The notes beneath the pieces were generated by a model that searched no databases, was not told the DNA's origin, and saw only the letters and a list, made by a program, of their open reading frames with translations. A DNA stretch of 64,000 nucleotides from NCBI RefSeq assembly GCF_008831285.2, contig NC_045141.1, positions 26,959,315-27,023,314 on the forward strand, written 5' to 3'. The translations under genes were made by a program, and so were the position numbers. Shown piece after piece: positions 40,901 through 53,700 of this stretch. Each line of letters opens with the position of its first letter. The first letter of the stretch is position 1. The stretch comes from Nymphaea colorata. Its lineage: Eukaryota > Streptophyta > Magnoliopsida > Nymphaeales > Nymphaeaceae.

Positions 40901-41239
40901 TCCTCAGCATACCCTGGAAGTGTTGCTTCTCCTGTGCAAATGCCAGAGACACATCTGCCAGCATGGGATCCAAATGCTCAGGTTGCAAGGCGTCCTTTTG
41001 CACCTGCTGCAAATATGTATCCTGGGCAACCGTATCATCCTCCTGCTGCTGCTCCATTTCCATCTTCAGGACCCCTTCCTGGTCCTCCCGAGCCAGTTCC
41101 TGGGTACATGAACTCAAACAACTTTAGAATGCCTTTGGAGCAATCTTCACAACAGGTTCCTATGTATGGGCGGCAGGTGAATGCTGGCCATGTTTCTGCG
41201 CCACGCCCAGGCATGCCACCACCGTCCTATTATGGTTAA
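31009..41239 (+). CDS. PTB3: Polypyrimidine tract-binding protein homolog 3 (three RRMs)
   Basis: Ten coding exons: 31009-31194, 36486-36695, 37588-37650, 37746-37819, 37914-38009, 39012-39069, 39144-39251, 39323-39404, 40525-40637, 40811-41239; 1,419 nt, 472 aa. RRM1 (about 18-95) has VLHLRNLPW and NQAFVEF; RRM2 (about 113-205) has NVLLVTIEGVE and GFQALIQF; RRM3 (about 242-330) has NVLLASIENLQ and GGMQALIQY, each followed by a SYSRHTDLN-like linker. Residues 331-472 form a Pro/Gln/Ser-rich tail ending PPPSYYG, typical of plant PTB3. PTB proteins bind CU-rich RNA and act in alternative splicing and mRNA handling in nucleus and cytoplasm; plant PTB family members also regulate their own mRNAs. 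Intron 1 splits RRM1 and is 5,291 nt because of two transposon insertions. Splice phases and motifs all agree. Confidence 0.96.
31928..31996. repeat. (GT)n and (GA)n microsatellites in PTB3 intron 1
   Basis: A GT block (31928-31954) and, after GCTTAGG, a GA block of about 17 units (31962-31996). Intronic, 0.7 kb from the exon 1 donor. Confidence 0.9.
32456..33264. mobile_element. Non-autonomous hAT-type element, copy 1 (809 bp)
   Basis: Terminal inverted repeats CTTAGTTGTCAAGGC (left) and its exact complement GCCTTGACAACTAAG (right), flanked by near-identical 8-bp sites ATTTCAAA (32448-32455) and ACTTCAAA (33265-33272). Subterminal regions are dense in GCCTAGGCG-type palindromes. No transposase frame. 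The 8-bp target duplication is the hAT hallmark. Shares its ends and GGACTAGTCGTC block with copy 2. Confidence 0.85.
34622..35673. mobile_element. Non-autonomous hAT-type element, copy 2 (1,052 bp)
   Basis: Left end CTTAGTTGTTAAGGCG and right end GCCTTTGACAACTAAG, flanked by a perfect 8-bp target duplication CTTACCAG (34614-34621 and 35674-35681). The left 120 bp match copy 1 (GGACTAGTCGTC, CCTAAGTCCATCA.TTAGGCG), while the AT-rich interior differs. No transposase. Inserted in the same direction as copy 1 in the same PTB3 intron. Confidence 0.92.
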
Positions 41240-43294
41240 GAACACAACTGTAGCCCGTAGGTGAATTTCTCGTGCCTGTTCCTTTTGCTTTTTTAGGGGT
41301 TATGTTGGCGAGTTCTCGCCCATCACTTCTACTTGAAAGGAAATGAAATTGCTGCTGTAATATTGCATGGGGCCCGTCATTTGTGCCATGCGTCTTGAAT
41401 GATTTGTGTTACAGGGGGTCTTGGTTGAATGAAATTCTGCTGCTACTTCTCTCTCCCTCTCTTGTGTGTCTTCTTCTATGCTTGCGAGTAATGTGCGGTT
41501 CTGTATTTGTTTTTATATGTTTTTCATTGATTTGATGTTTGGGGAATTTACCTACTTGGGTATCGTGCACTTTAACACAAGGCATGAAAGCTTCCAAGGC
41601 GATGCTGCATTTAGAGAGCGTTTGATAAGGAAACGTTGTGTTCTTTGCCATAGTTTTTTTCTAATACTGGTTCAAAATCATCATATTCTGGTTTCGGGAA
41701 ATATGGTCTGCTATGGATGGTTTCAGGAAATATGGTTATGGATGTTATTAGATCCCACCATCAAATGCCGCAGAGTCGTACAATGTTTTCCTGAATCATG
41801 AACACTGTATTTTAAGTGCATGTGTGTCAAGAACACTCTGTTTTTATCAATCGTATTTTCAGCGGATGATGTTTCTTTCTTTTCTTTGACGTCTTTCCAT
41901 GACCTGTTACTGAGCCCTCAGGACGCGTTTTTCCATGCACTCTTACTATAAGTACGGGCACTTGCGAACAATTGTACGTGGGAGGTAAGGATGAGCTTCA
42001 AATATGTTTAAGTAGCCGGTGTTGCATATATGGACTAATTTGCCCAACTGTGGAGGTGTATTTCGCTTCAAGGAAATAATGTAGTCGCACCTGCTGGGCA
42101 CTTTTGGCTTTGAAGCTGGTCGGGCGAGTGCCACGAGAAGGAACGTGTTGTCCGTTCCATTCCTGTAGCCGTTACCCTCCCGTGTCATGTGGGGTGGAGT
42201 GTAATACCAAGATGAAGGTAAACTGGAGGATTTCCGATCTCTTTTTGGGGCGGGAACTTGGGTTCTCTTTTTTGGGGCCGGGGTTGTAATCCTCTCGGTT
42301 GCTTGAAATCTATGCTGAAAGTAGTCTTCTTTTGAAATTTCTACGTTATGGTTGTTGTTCTTTCGTTTTTGTTATTTTTTTTCTTATCGTCCCTGAAGAT
42401 TAGAAGCCCTTGGATTTCTGTTATTTAAATTCTGCACGTACCATGCCATGAAACCCGTGGTTATTAGTTCCAATGGAAGCAACTTACAGTCGACAGCAGT
42501 AAAAGGCTCCAATGGTCTTATGGCGTCTCTTTATGTACTGTTTTTCGATATGGCAAAAATAACTTCGTTTCTTTTCCGAAAGTTGAAAGTTATCGTCTTT
42601 GTAGGGCGCACCATGTGTGCGCCAAATCTCGTGCAGCTATTTGCTATAAAACCAGTTATAAATTCATTACAAACGAGATGAGGACCGGCACCAACACCGG
42701 GGATTAAACCAACAAGTTGCAAACTCAGCTACTATGCCGGGCGAGTGGGGAGGGGGCACCGGAGCTTGGTCTTGTAGTTAATCGAGGTCCTACAATTCAA
42801 CCATTTTGCCTTTTTATATAATATACCGATCATATACGTTTTTCTCATTGGTGATAAAGGAAGGGAGCAATCTCCCAGCGCGTCGTATCGGAACCTTTTG
42901 GCCCTTCTACTCACAGTCAATCGACGTGCCGGCGACGGTGCATCTCCCATGAGATGGACCCGAACTGCTATAGTGACCAAGAGAAATCACCACTCGGCGG
43001 AACAGGAGACTCTGATGTAGCGACATAATCTGATAAGGACCTCATGGGCTTTTGGTTTCGGAAATATAGCAAGACAAAAATAAGAAGCATGGTTCTGAAA
43101 CCGCAGCGGTATGACATTCACACGATAGTTGTGGCAAGATCGCTTTCTGGGTAAACGCTCAATCAGGGGACTGGATCAGGTCTCCCACTCGCTACAGAGC
43201 AAGTCACCACCCCAACGCATTTTTCCCAGAAATGCTTGATCGAGGGCTAGTACCAATCTGCCTGTAAAATTCGGGTTGTCAAATAGTCAGGGGA
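41240..43294. other. Convergent intergenic region, PTB3 and ANKRD13-like 3' ends
   Basis: Holds the 3'UTR of PTB3 and of the minus-strand ankyrin gene. No exact poly(A) hexamer, coding exon or bounded transposon was recognised. Several short open frames on both strands lack any family signature. Confidence 0.5.
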
Positions 43295-46200
43295 TTAATA
43301 TTCAAAGTCGTCGGTAGGTGGCAGCTCCGCCGTCCTGGATGCCTGCTTCTTCCCCTTCTTGTTCTTGGCTCCCTTTGCTTTCATCCGTCTCTTTTTCTCA
43401 TTGGCATCTATCCAAGTATAGTCTGCCGGTATAAGAAATGGATCAACATCGTCGCTCCCATGGCTCTCCGTGGACACAGAGGAGCTGCTTGCATGCGTTT
43501 GACTCCCTCTCATCCATGAGATCCATGACGAAGAAGATGATGATAACTCAGAATCCTTTGACTTGGTGTCTTGAAAATGAGCTGGACTGGATAGAGGGGT
43601 AGAGAACTCCTCCAGAGGCTGAAGCTCCTCAAACTTTGTAAAGGTGACCAAGACTCTAATGGTGGGTACAATTGGAATAGCAACCTGAAATGCATAAAAA
43701 GGATAAACTAAAGTTAGCGACCTCGAAGTTCTTCATGAACAGAAGAAAACTAGATATAATGCAGGGAAAAGCAGCTAGCTTCCACCATGTTCTTTGTTGG
43801 GTTTAACAAACAGATACACCCTAAGAGCACAGAATCTGCGGCACCATAAGAATAATGCTTCTTGTAACGAGAGAGAGACAAATAATGGGGAAAAAGTGCA
43901 AAGTTGGACCTACTAGAGATTGTATCCAGCGAGTATATATAAAACACATGACGAACAAAGTTCTAAACCAGGGAACTGTAGTTCAACCGGGGGGGCCTTG
44001 AATTGACTGCATCTACAGTCACTAATGTGAAATTACCAATTTAGATAATAAAAGTAGAAAAGAAAAGGTGGAAGCACTTGGCCTATCTACACAGTGCAAG
44101 TATGAAGTTTCAGCAATCTACCAAAATGCAAAAGAGAAACGAGAATCATGAAGGGTGTATTCTAGAGTACTTTGTATATAGCACTTGCGTGGAACTGATC
44201 ACACTTCATCTGAAGCTTTGCAACATCTTACTCCAGTAAGAGAAAGGGCAGAATTAGGATTAACAAGTCTTTTCAAAATACAACAGCAAGGGAAAAAAAC
44301 AGGATAATGCAACACCAACTACATGAGATATGGCACAAAAATGGAAAATAAACAAATTGAAAATTAACGGTCTTAGATGGAAAAAATTGTATAACGTGGA
44401 ATAACCTAAACACTTGCATTTTAGGCACAACAAGCTTCCTGCAAGCAGAGATACTGCCATTTAGCACCTAAGGTTTAATCTGCTGTATAAGGTGAAATAC
44501 TGTGTTACTAATATTACCACCAGAGGCAGCCTATCACTTCAGAAACCAGAGATCATCAGGAATCGTTCAACGCTGGACTAACGGTTTTCTCAAATTCATC
44601 CCCGATCTTACACCACTTCCTCCCGTCGCTGCATTAGAGAAAAATGAGGAGCATTGCGGCTGTGGGAAATCACGACAGGTCTATAGTAATTTCCACTAAC
44701 AAATGCTTGCTGAACAAGCTGGAGAAACATCAGTAGTTTGTCGCACCTTAACATTCCAATCGAGAACATGAGGCTCGGTAGAAGACATTGTTGCATTTGT
44801 TGTCAAATTAAAACGCATAGATGCCAGAAAACAACGATAAGTCGCTAATACAACTGAGTACCAAGAAGGGAGAAAATCCACACATCACGAGAGAGTGCCA
44901 ACAAAGAGACCTGCCGATTAAGCTGACAGAGATGGGCAAATGACGATTTGGCGCCTTAGAAGAGACACAGTCCCTATAGAAAAGAAAGGGTAGTCCCTCT
45001 CACCCCATGAAGATTAGGTTTTAAGCAGGAAGGCAGAAGAGAAATAGATGAAGAAAATCTTGAATCCCCAATCCCAAGCGAACCTGCAAACCCCAAGACA
45101 CTATTCACCTAACAACCTTGCAACGCACTCCAAAAGTTCAAATTCAACAAGAAACGGACCAAACTCCAGGGTTGCCCTTTCCAAGCCAATCAATTTCCAC
45201 ACTCTTTCACAAGAACCGTCGCAGCACTAAAGCAATATATAAAGTCAGTAAAGAAAGCACAACGAACCAGAAAGGCACGAGGGAGATGAAATGACGAATA
45301 CCTTCACGGGGAAGGTTCCTGGCGGCAATTTGGTGGTCAAGAGCTCTCTCAATCTCCTCACAGCCTTCACTTTGTTAGCCAAGATATCGAGCACAGGTAA
45401 CAATTCCTCCGTCTGCAACGGGAAATCCTCTGTCAACCACAGTACGGGCCTCAAGCCTTTCCTGTATTCACTTTCACTCTTCCCATCACCTAACCCGCCA
45501 GCACAGCCGCTGTTGCAGCCATTCTTCTTCTTCTTTGCAGATGCCGTCCTCAACCCGTTCACCACTTTCTTCCCCTCCCCACCTTTCTTGGTCGCCGCCT
45601 GATCCTCGTCTTCACCTGATTTCTTCCCGCCCCACCCTCCGAACCACCCTTTCCTCTCCTTCCCTGTTTTGCCTGCAGCATCACCATCGGTTCCACCATT
45701 AAACTCCTCATCGTCCAAATTCCCCCCTGCCCTCAATGCCGAGTCCAGTTGCATCTTCTCCTCTGCCGTTAACAGATCATCTGCTCCGCCGCCAGTGCCC
45801 GCCTCCTCGTCCTCTGCCGCAGCAGCTGCAGCGAAGAGCTCCTCGTCCGTCATCGCGCCGGGGACCTTCCTTGACTTTACGCTTACGGTAACATGGTGCA
45901 TATCGTAGACCTTTGCCTTCCACGCCCCGACTGCCTCCGTCCGGTCCTGCCTCCGCCAGTTGAGGTGCGGCACGAGCTCCGCTTTGGTCACGTCGATCCC
46001 CGGACGGTACATGTTTGTCTGCGCCATGAGCGCCACCTCCCGGGCAACTTCCGCCTCGCTCGGTCGCGAACCCGCGCCCTCAAGCGCGTTAGCAATCTCC
46101 TTGTCGCGGTGCGACAGCACGATAAGCGAGCCAGGAGGAATCCGGCCGGAGTCGCCGCCCTCGCCAAAGAAGATGAAGCTCTGATCGGACCTCTGGATGC

Positions 46201-46789
46201 GGAACCCGTCGAAGCCAGAGAGGGTCATATCGGCCCGGAGGTTAGAGCCGCGCTTCCAGATCCGATAGGTGTCTGAGGGGGCGATCCGACTGATGAAGGG
46301 GATAACGGAGCTCTCGAAATGGAAGGAGATCTCCATATAGAAGTCACGCATCCTACCGGCGGCGGCGACTATACGGGGAAGGCGCCGGCACCACTTTGCC
46401 CAGGCAAGTGGCTGGTAATGGCGGGCGATCACAGCCGCAACAGCGTCCTGGCGCGAGCAGACGGCCTCCTGCAGCGAGCTCCAGCCCCGCTCGTTCTGCA
46501 GGCTCCAGTCGGCTCCGGCAGCCATGAGGATGTCCGCGGCCACGGCGTCGCCCAGCCGGACTGCGACGTGAAGTGGCGTCTCCCGCCCCGGGATCCCTTC
46601 GCGGACGTCGAGCACCGCAGATACTGCATCCGCCCGGAGCTCCGCCTCAATAGACTCCGCTTCCGAGGTCACCTCCCCGGCTTCGGGCAGTCGCGGAAGA
46701 TCCGCCACTATTCGTCGGAGGGCCGAGTGGTCCCGTCGGAGCACCGCCAGGTGCGCGGGACTGTCCGAATACCGCGACAGGTCGTCCAT
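43295..46789 (-). CDS. Ankyrin-repeat protein with GPCR-chaperone-1 domain (ANKRD13-like)
   Basis: Minus-strand exons 46789-45302 and 43684-43295, phase 0, 625 aa. Residues 11-35 (SPAHLAVLRRDHSALRRIV) and 69-123 (RETPLHVAVRLGD, LMAAGADWSLQNERGWSSL) are ankyrin repeats. From about 146 to 520 runs the GPCR-chaperone region: MRDFYMEISFHFESSVIPF, then after an acidic/Lys/Gly-rich spacer (311-443) WLTEDFPLQTEELLPVLDIL and, across the intron, VAIPIVPTIRVLVTFTKFEEL. The C-terminus is Ser-rich then basic (KKRRMKAKGAKNKKGKK), ending DDFEY. Animal ANKRD13 proteins bind ubiquitinated membrane cargo in endocytosis; the plant role is not established. The ATG at 46789 was chosen because MDDLSRYSDSPAHLAV fits plant homologues; an in-frame ATG at 46879 would add 30 residues including a poly-Glu run. 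GC-rich exon 1, 1.6 kb intron. Confidence 0.93.
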
Positions 46790-49700
46790 CGCAAGCTCCC
46801 CTTCTTCCTCCTTTTCTTCTTCTTCTTCTTCTTCTTCTTCGGAAGGGGTACAGAAATGGGTTGGGATTTGGGGTTTCACCAGAAGACAGATGCCGAGGCT
46901 GCGGAGGGGTATTAGATTGAAGACAACATGAGGAGTCAGAATTGACCTGAAGTGTGGGAGTCAGAGGGCATAAAGAGGGGGTTGGAGGGAGACGCCAGCA
47001 ACTAATTTGGACTCAGAGTCCTCCTTCCTCTCCTCCCTCTCTCCCTCTCCCTCTTCTGCATAAAGAAAGACCAAGCTCTCTGAGACTCTGTGAGAAAAGC
47101 GAGAAGGAGAGAAAAAAAAATGATGGGAAAGGAAGGGGAGCAGGTAATTTGGGGGTGGGAGACTGTCTCAGAGTAAAAAGAGAGGGAGAAAATATGATGG
47201 GAGAGGAAGGGGAGCAGGTAATTTTGTTGTATGGGGGGTTGTGGCAGTTCCCCACTTCTCCTTTTCTGGTCCTCCTGCTGCCGCTGCCTCTCTTTTCTCT
47301 CTCTTTCCCTTGCAGCTCTCTAGTCTCTCCTCTCTCCATGCCTTTTATCTCTTCTCCTCCTCCAATTCCTTTTTCCTTCCTCCTCCCTCCAAAATTTCTA
47401 CAGTAATTTTTTCTTTTTTTCCTCTTAAGTCCAACCCCTCGACCTGCAATTCAACGCGAAGGAAACCGTCAGTGCCAATCCCTTCACTATCCACGACCCA
47501 CCACCGGCCCAAGAAAGCAAGCAAGCCCAGCTGTGTGTGGAAAAAATCTCTCTCCACCCATTCTTTATTTAATATGTTACCATTGGTCTGGGTTGGAGGT
47601 GGCGGGGAATGCCGCGTGGTGGGTGTTACTGCCTGGGGATTTGTCCGCCTGACTGGGACCCCATCTCCTCAAGAACAAGAAACGGAAAAGATGATCCTCT
47701 TCTCCACACCCCACCTTCCCCTTCCCCTTTCCCTTCCTTCCACCCAGTGTGCACTGGTGTGGTGTCTCCGAGGTTTCGAAAGTATCCCCCCTCGGCCCTC
47801 TCCTTCCTGTCTTGTCCCCCTCTTCACCAACATAACTTCATCCCTTCCTGCATCTCTCAAGTCACGCCTCCTTCAAAAGAGCTTTATTTTTATTTAGCAA
47901 CATAGCCCGAGCATTCTTTTCTTCGGCCAAGAAAAATACTCTCAACTTCTTCCTGTGTTGTTCGAGTTCACGACGTCCGGTGGTCTGCGTGGTTCCATTT
48001 TCGTGTTTCAAACCTTTCATATTAATGAGTTGCCACCTAATGCAGGAAAGGAGGGACTTGTTTTTCCTACCAACTGATGGCATTCGTTGGGTTTCTCCAT
48101 CGACGGCAACATCTGGCAGGCGGAGGACTGCCTGCCCAAAGTTTTCTGTCTGGAAATTTGAGGTCATACACCAATATTCTCCGTAACGGCTTTTCCCCTA
48201 TATAAGCCCACTAGCCTTCTCATCTTCTTCAGACTCCCCTCCACCGCATTAAAAGGTTACTGAGTCATTCGAGGCCCTTAGCCTGGTTACTGAATCCTAC
48301 TTGTCAACTAACAAAAGTGGATTTGTAGGACCCTTGTTGGTGCTCACCGGGTTTCTTGCGTATAAATAATAAAAATCACGATGCGTGTCCTCCTAATGCA
48401 GAACTCTCCAAACCAAAAGACAAAAGAGGTTTGGCTCGAGAAATCAAAAGAGAGAGAGAGCCCTTTTGCCCATTTTTTATTCGAAAATTTGGTTTGGCCT
48501 TTCTACTAACGTTTCAATCTGAAAACCTGTCTACCATTTAGCCTAATAAAGAAGTTTTTGTAGGATCTTTTCACATTCATTTCTTCCCACATTGAAAGGT
48601 GCTCTTCATCTGCTAATTATGTATAAATTGGTCAAGTTAGATTCCAAAAGAGTCGGCATGGTAGGGGTAGGCTTTGGTTGTCTTGGAAGCAGCAAAGATT
48701 TCAACTTTTGTGGGTCTCGCTTGTTTGGGTAAGCCGAAGTGTACTCCTTGACCCAAAGAAGGTTCACTTGAAATGGGCTCCTACCTCTTCAAACTTGTTT
48801 GGAAAAAGCGAACAAGTTCGCTTCTGCATACAATTTGACAAAACTACGGCATACTGGTTCATCGAATGCATTAGAGCCAAAGCTCTAGCCCATTCCTCTG
48901 GAGTTCCGCTTTTATTACCATCAACTTGAGAGTTGTATATACCACAGTAGATTTTCACCGGTCCATCAATGCGACCACCTACCTATGCTACGTCCCTCAA
49001 AACCAAAAACATTAGGAAAGCGGCAAAATTTTGATGTACATAATAATGAGGACTAAAAATGTTGTAGTCTTCAGTATTTCGTTATCTGGAGCCTGCACTT
49101 TTCTCCCTCTCGCTCGCTCTCTTTCTTCCCGTCATCCAACGGGTAGTGTTTGGTCAGTTCCTTTCTTACTGTTTGTTCGCTTACACATTCAATGCGAGAG
49201 GCGTCAATTGCTATTTTATTATGTCGAATGTTCATTGGTGGTGATTTTTTCCACTTAAGGATCATCTGCTTAGAGTTTACCAGAAAATACCTGATGTTTT
49301 TTGGATTTTCCTACATTCGTTGTAGTTTGCACAAGTGCAGTAAGAATTCAGAAATCTAGAATGACGTCCATCTTTTCCAAGAAGCATACGCGTTTCGTTG
49401 GAATCCAAATTAAACCGAGCAAATATGTGCGGTTGCAGGTACCTCTCATGCAAGATACATACTAGTCCTTCGAGAAGGGAGGGGCTAGAAGACGTGCTCG
49501 ATTCACAAGCAGCTCATAAAGCATACCTCAAAATCTAAGTAAACAAATGCCGTTTACAGTATTTCAGATTCATGGTTTTTACTAAAATGATGCACAGAAT
49601 TGCCAACGAAACTTAAAATTGCTTTTCTTTTTAAACCATGCGACGTGAAGAACTCATAAATGTTCTCTTAAGTTCAAATTTGTGTGTGTGTATATAATAT

Positions 49701-50707
49701 ATATATAGTTTTCTTTTATTTTGTAGGGCAGGCTGGTTGGAGGGTGACCATGTGCCTTCTGCTTTTAACTGCTTTCCCCTCCAATGCCGAATTCAGATGC
49801 TCAACTTTACAACATTATTGGCTCTTTTGCCCTTTTAACTGTGCCCCGTTTGAAGGCCCCACCTGCCTCCTCACGTGCCTAGAAGTTGAGAAGGATTGTT
49901 CTTTCAAAAGAATAGCAACCTCATGTTAGACCCCGCGATGCCCATGTGCAAGTACAACTTGGTTTGATTGATTTGCCATTCAAACTGACCTTTCTTTTCC
50001 ATTTACCTAGTGTGTGTGTGTGTAAGGGAAAAAAACAAAAAAACAAAAAAAGTTTAGCATTTTTGTCCGAGCATTGGATGAAACAAAAAAGTTGTGGTTG
50101 TAAGCAAAATATTACTGCTATGTATTGTATCATTACATGAACTCTCAGCATCACAATGCCTGATTGTATTGAGAGAAAACAATCTTTGGCATTCTCAATC
50201 TCATATTTTAGAATCTCAGATCACCTTGGATCTATGATGTAAGGAGATCAAAAAACATCCGAGTGACTGAAGTAGAGTCGATTGATGGATCAAGAGATGG
50301 ATTATCGTTCATGCCACGATCGATATTGCGTTTAGGAGTTGGGTTCCAAAAAGACGGTGGGCATGTCAGGAAGGCCACTGGACCCATCCAAAGGCCAAGA
50401 AGTGGTTTTGAACGTTACACTTACATATGCCTAAGAAAACCGAATATTTGATCCCAGATAGTGGGAAAAGATCTTTGTCACCTTTACAAGGCAGACGATC
50501 TATCCAAGGAAGCCATTAAATGCGATGGCAATAACAATAATACTGGCATCTCCCGAACCGAAGAGAGGGATGCGACTGTCCGGACTTGTTTCAGACCTGG
50601 GCTTGGCCAAGTCTGACCTTATTAGATCTCATTTTATTAGACTTAGTTTCGGTTCCATGTTGACGCTGCACTTCTTTTGATATTTGGCCGACGTTTAATT
50701 AATTCAT
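46790..50707. other. Gene-poor DNA upstream of the ANKRD13-like gene
   Basis: 46,815-46,840 is a CTT repeat in the leader of the ankyrin gene. 47,020-47,420 and 47,690-47,850 are strongly CT-rich on the plus strand (GA-rich on the gene strand), probably promoter and leader. A CTATATAAGCC sequence sits at about 48,199 with no recognisable gene after it. The rest is AT-rich with no supported exon; the 218-codon frame at 47,241-47,897 is a low-complexity translation of the CT-rich tract. Confidence 0.5.
46815..46840. repeat. (CTT)n repeat at the 5' end of the ANKRD13-like gene
   Basis: About nine CTT units, read as GAA on the gene strand. If translation began at the upstream ATG (46879), this would encode a run of nine Glu residues. 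Confidence 0.9.
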
Positions 50708-50710
50708 TTA

Positions 50711-53700
50711 GAGGACGTTTGATTGTTGTCCACTATGATAGGACAGACAGGACGTCCTTTCCATTACCTCATGGACAATGGTGTTTTTTGTCCACCGTTT
50801 GATGATTTTAGGAATAGAACACTGTGTTCTTCTTATCCGGCGTTTGTTTCGTGTGTGTCTGTTATGTCTGTTCTGTCCGTCCTATCTGATGTTTGTTTTT
50901 GTCTTGTCCGATCTATCCGTTCTGTCCGATGTTTAATCTTGTCTTACATTTGTATTGAAAGAAACCTTCAATTTCAATATCTCCCATATTTATTTCAAAA
51001 GAATATTTTATTTACAAGTACAACTTCATCAGCAATAAATAAGAAAAAACAAAAAACTTAGAAGTCTTTTATCAAGAAGCAATACAAAACGCCAGTGAAC
51101 AAAGGGAGAAGTATTCACATCACATTGGAAGGAACATGTTCAAATAATGTAAGAGTGTATACCCTTTACCTCGGTTCTGAAAGTATTTCAAATGAACTCT
51201 TCTTGTAAGGAGTAAAAGCATACATTTAATCAAATACACAAGAACCAGTTCAGAATGTCACAACCACAGTTGTGACAAAGCTTTTATGAAAAACTGGAAG
51301 AACAGTTGACACTTTCACAAGAAGAATGTGATGGAAAGAAAGAGATCCGGCGGGTCTCTTTGCCACAACATGACATCTCTTCAAATATCTTAACAGTTCA
51401 AGCACGAAAGGCTTTCAATTAAACATAAAATGAATCATTTTTCCTGAATGCCATATCTCACAATTTTTCCTATCAATGTTAACAAGTATCGAACAATTAC
51501 AAAAGTATCCGATAAATGAAGCAGAGATTATTACATCGACTGTAAAAGCAAAGTACAACATTGACATATTCGCCTGTATCATAGCATTATAAAGAACAAT
51601 GATGAACACACCATCGTCAACTTGCTTCCAGTGGTAACAGAAAGGCACCTAGCCATAATCCAAAGGATCATGTCAGGGCAGAATCATGCCCAGGCAACGC
51701 CTTCACCACCACTTGTTCACCATCGTCAACTTACTCACTTGCTCAGACTAAATAAGACCTATTGGTACATAGAAAAGCATGATCAAGAAGTAGAAACGAA
51801 GATTTTCAGTGTGTTGAGCACATTTATAACAAATACGCATTAATAATTAAAACTGTGCATTAATAATGAAAAAATGACTTATTTCATCATCTATTTCAGT
51901 TGAATAATTGCATATTATGGGACAAACTGTGCTTTAAAACCTCAGGTAAGTAAATAGCAGCAGTTGAAGCAAGAAAGCAGAAAGCCCAAAAGCAAGCATG
52001 TGTACATAATATTGGCATAGATGCCCATCTAAAAAGCAGTAAAATTTATTGAAACAGACAGAAAATTCAATACCTTGTGCAAATGAAATTTCACTTCTTC
52101 GACAATTACAATTATGTCAGTTGCTAGCTCTAATGCCATAAACCTGCATGATTTATCAAAATTAAAGACAGAAAGGAAACCATTTTAATAAAATTGATCA
52201 ATAAGGAGAAGACCATTTTTTCTGTCAATACAAGAATATAGCATGTTGTTTCAGTCCAAAAACAGAGGATAAAGGATGCCAAATAACAGAAACATAGGGA
52301 CTGCCTGCCTAGCTCCTTTGAATTGTCTCATACTCATGACTAACTTCAAAATGACCACCAAATAGCTTCCATCCTAAATAAAAAAGGCCCACCACCAAAT
52401 GCTTTGATGAATAAGAACTTACAAAATATGCCACAATGAAAAGGTTACTCAAGTAAAATTACAAAATGATAACCCAAATGCATTAAAATTTAACGAATAC
52501 TTCATCTCTAAAATTTACTGAAAACTTTGTTCTTCCTTTTTCAAATAACCCAAATTAACGTAGCACATCACAAAAGAATTAAAATCAAAATGAGCAAAAT
52601 GACTAACTCATAACGAAAATATCAGAACCTAGATTTAACAAGCAAATGAGTAGCTGCCTTTTCTCTCATACTACTAGATTTCTAGCCATCTTCTTCAATA
52701 TTCTAGCACAGCTTTAAAACATCTAATTCCACATCTAATTCCATCCTGTGTTAGTGGAGTAGATTGTTAGATAAGTACCATGCACCAGCACCTTGAGAAA
52801 GACCTCATTTGAGTATAGAAAATTCTGCAAAATCCTACCCCTATACAACTATCTTGCTGCTGACCTTTGTCTCCCTCCTATCTGTAACTCTACTTTACCA
52901 ACCTTACTAGCTAGACCACAAGAAGAACACATATTTATTGAAAGTAGATACTTCTTAATAATGGCCTTTGAACAGTACTGTACTAGGAAACCATGTTGAC
53001 ATATGATGGTTGATTCTCGATCTGTCCTTTTGGTAGGAACCACCAAGGGAAGATTGTAGAGAATTCGGTATTACAGAAGCATGTTCATGTTAGTGCATAA
53101 TTGTTTGCACCTGGAAAAACTCAATATCTAAAAAATTTAAGCTTACATGCTCACTCTGTAGCCACTAATAAGAAAAGTTTAAACAAAAACAGATGGAGGA
53201 AAAGAGAAGTAAAACCAGTTTATGAACTAGTATATATTTCTCCCCAACTCCAGTTTGTGCTGCTTCTTGAAGTTCATCTCTTATGATTAGAACAAGACCC
53301 CTCCACAAGCAGCAGACAACAAATTGAAGAAAAAAAAACAAAGAAAATTTCAAAGGATATATGGCCTCAACAACCAGCCTTTGTATTTTTCTTGAGAAGT
53401 ACACCTACAATCCAAGCAAAACACAAAAACCGTGCTTATGATTTCTGATACATATAGATATTGACTTGTAACTTTCCTTTATTGGTTTGGCAACCAAATT
53501 TGATTTTCAAGTCACCCAAATTTACCCAAACAGCACACCAAAGAATTCAGTTAGCAATACAAATATATTGCAAGACAAAAAACGAAGGTTCCTCCAACAC
53601 AGAACAGTGCATGACGAAGGACAATAACAACCTGAAGCAGCACTCAAAAAACAAAAAATCGGGAAAATGGAGGACAGTGGAAACCCAATCTATTTCTGTA

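Noticed and set aside
45893-46915. 127- and 198-codon plus-strand frames
   Set aside because: Antisense shadows of the GC-rich ANKRD13-like exon 1.
47241-47897. 218-codon plus-strand open frame
   Set aside because: Translates CT-rich leader/promoter DNA into Ser/Pro/Leu low complexity; no domain, no splice context, and no conserved motif.
48190-48420. TATATAA-led possible small gene
   Set aside because: No conserved frame or splice structure follows; the TATA-like string alone is not enough.
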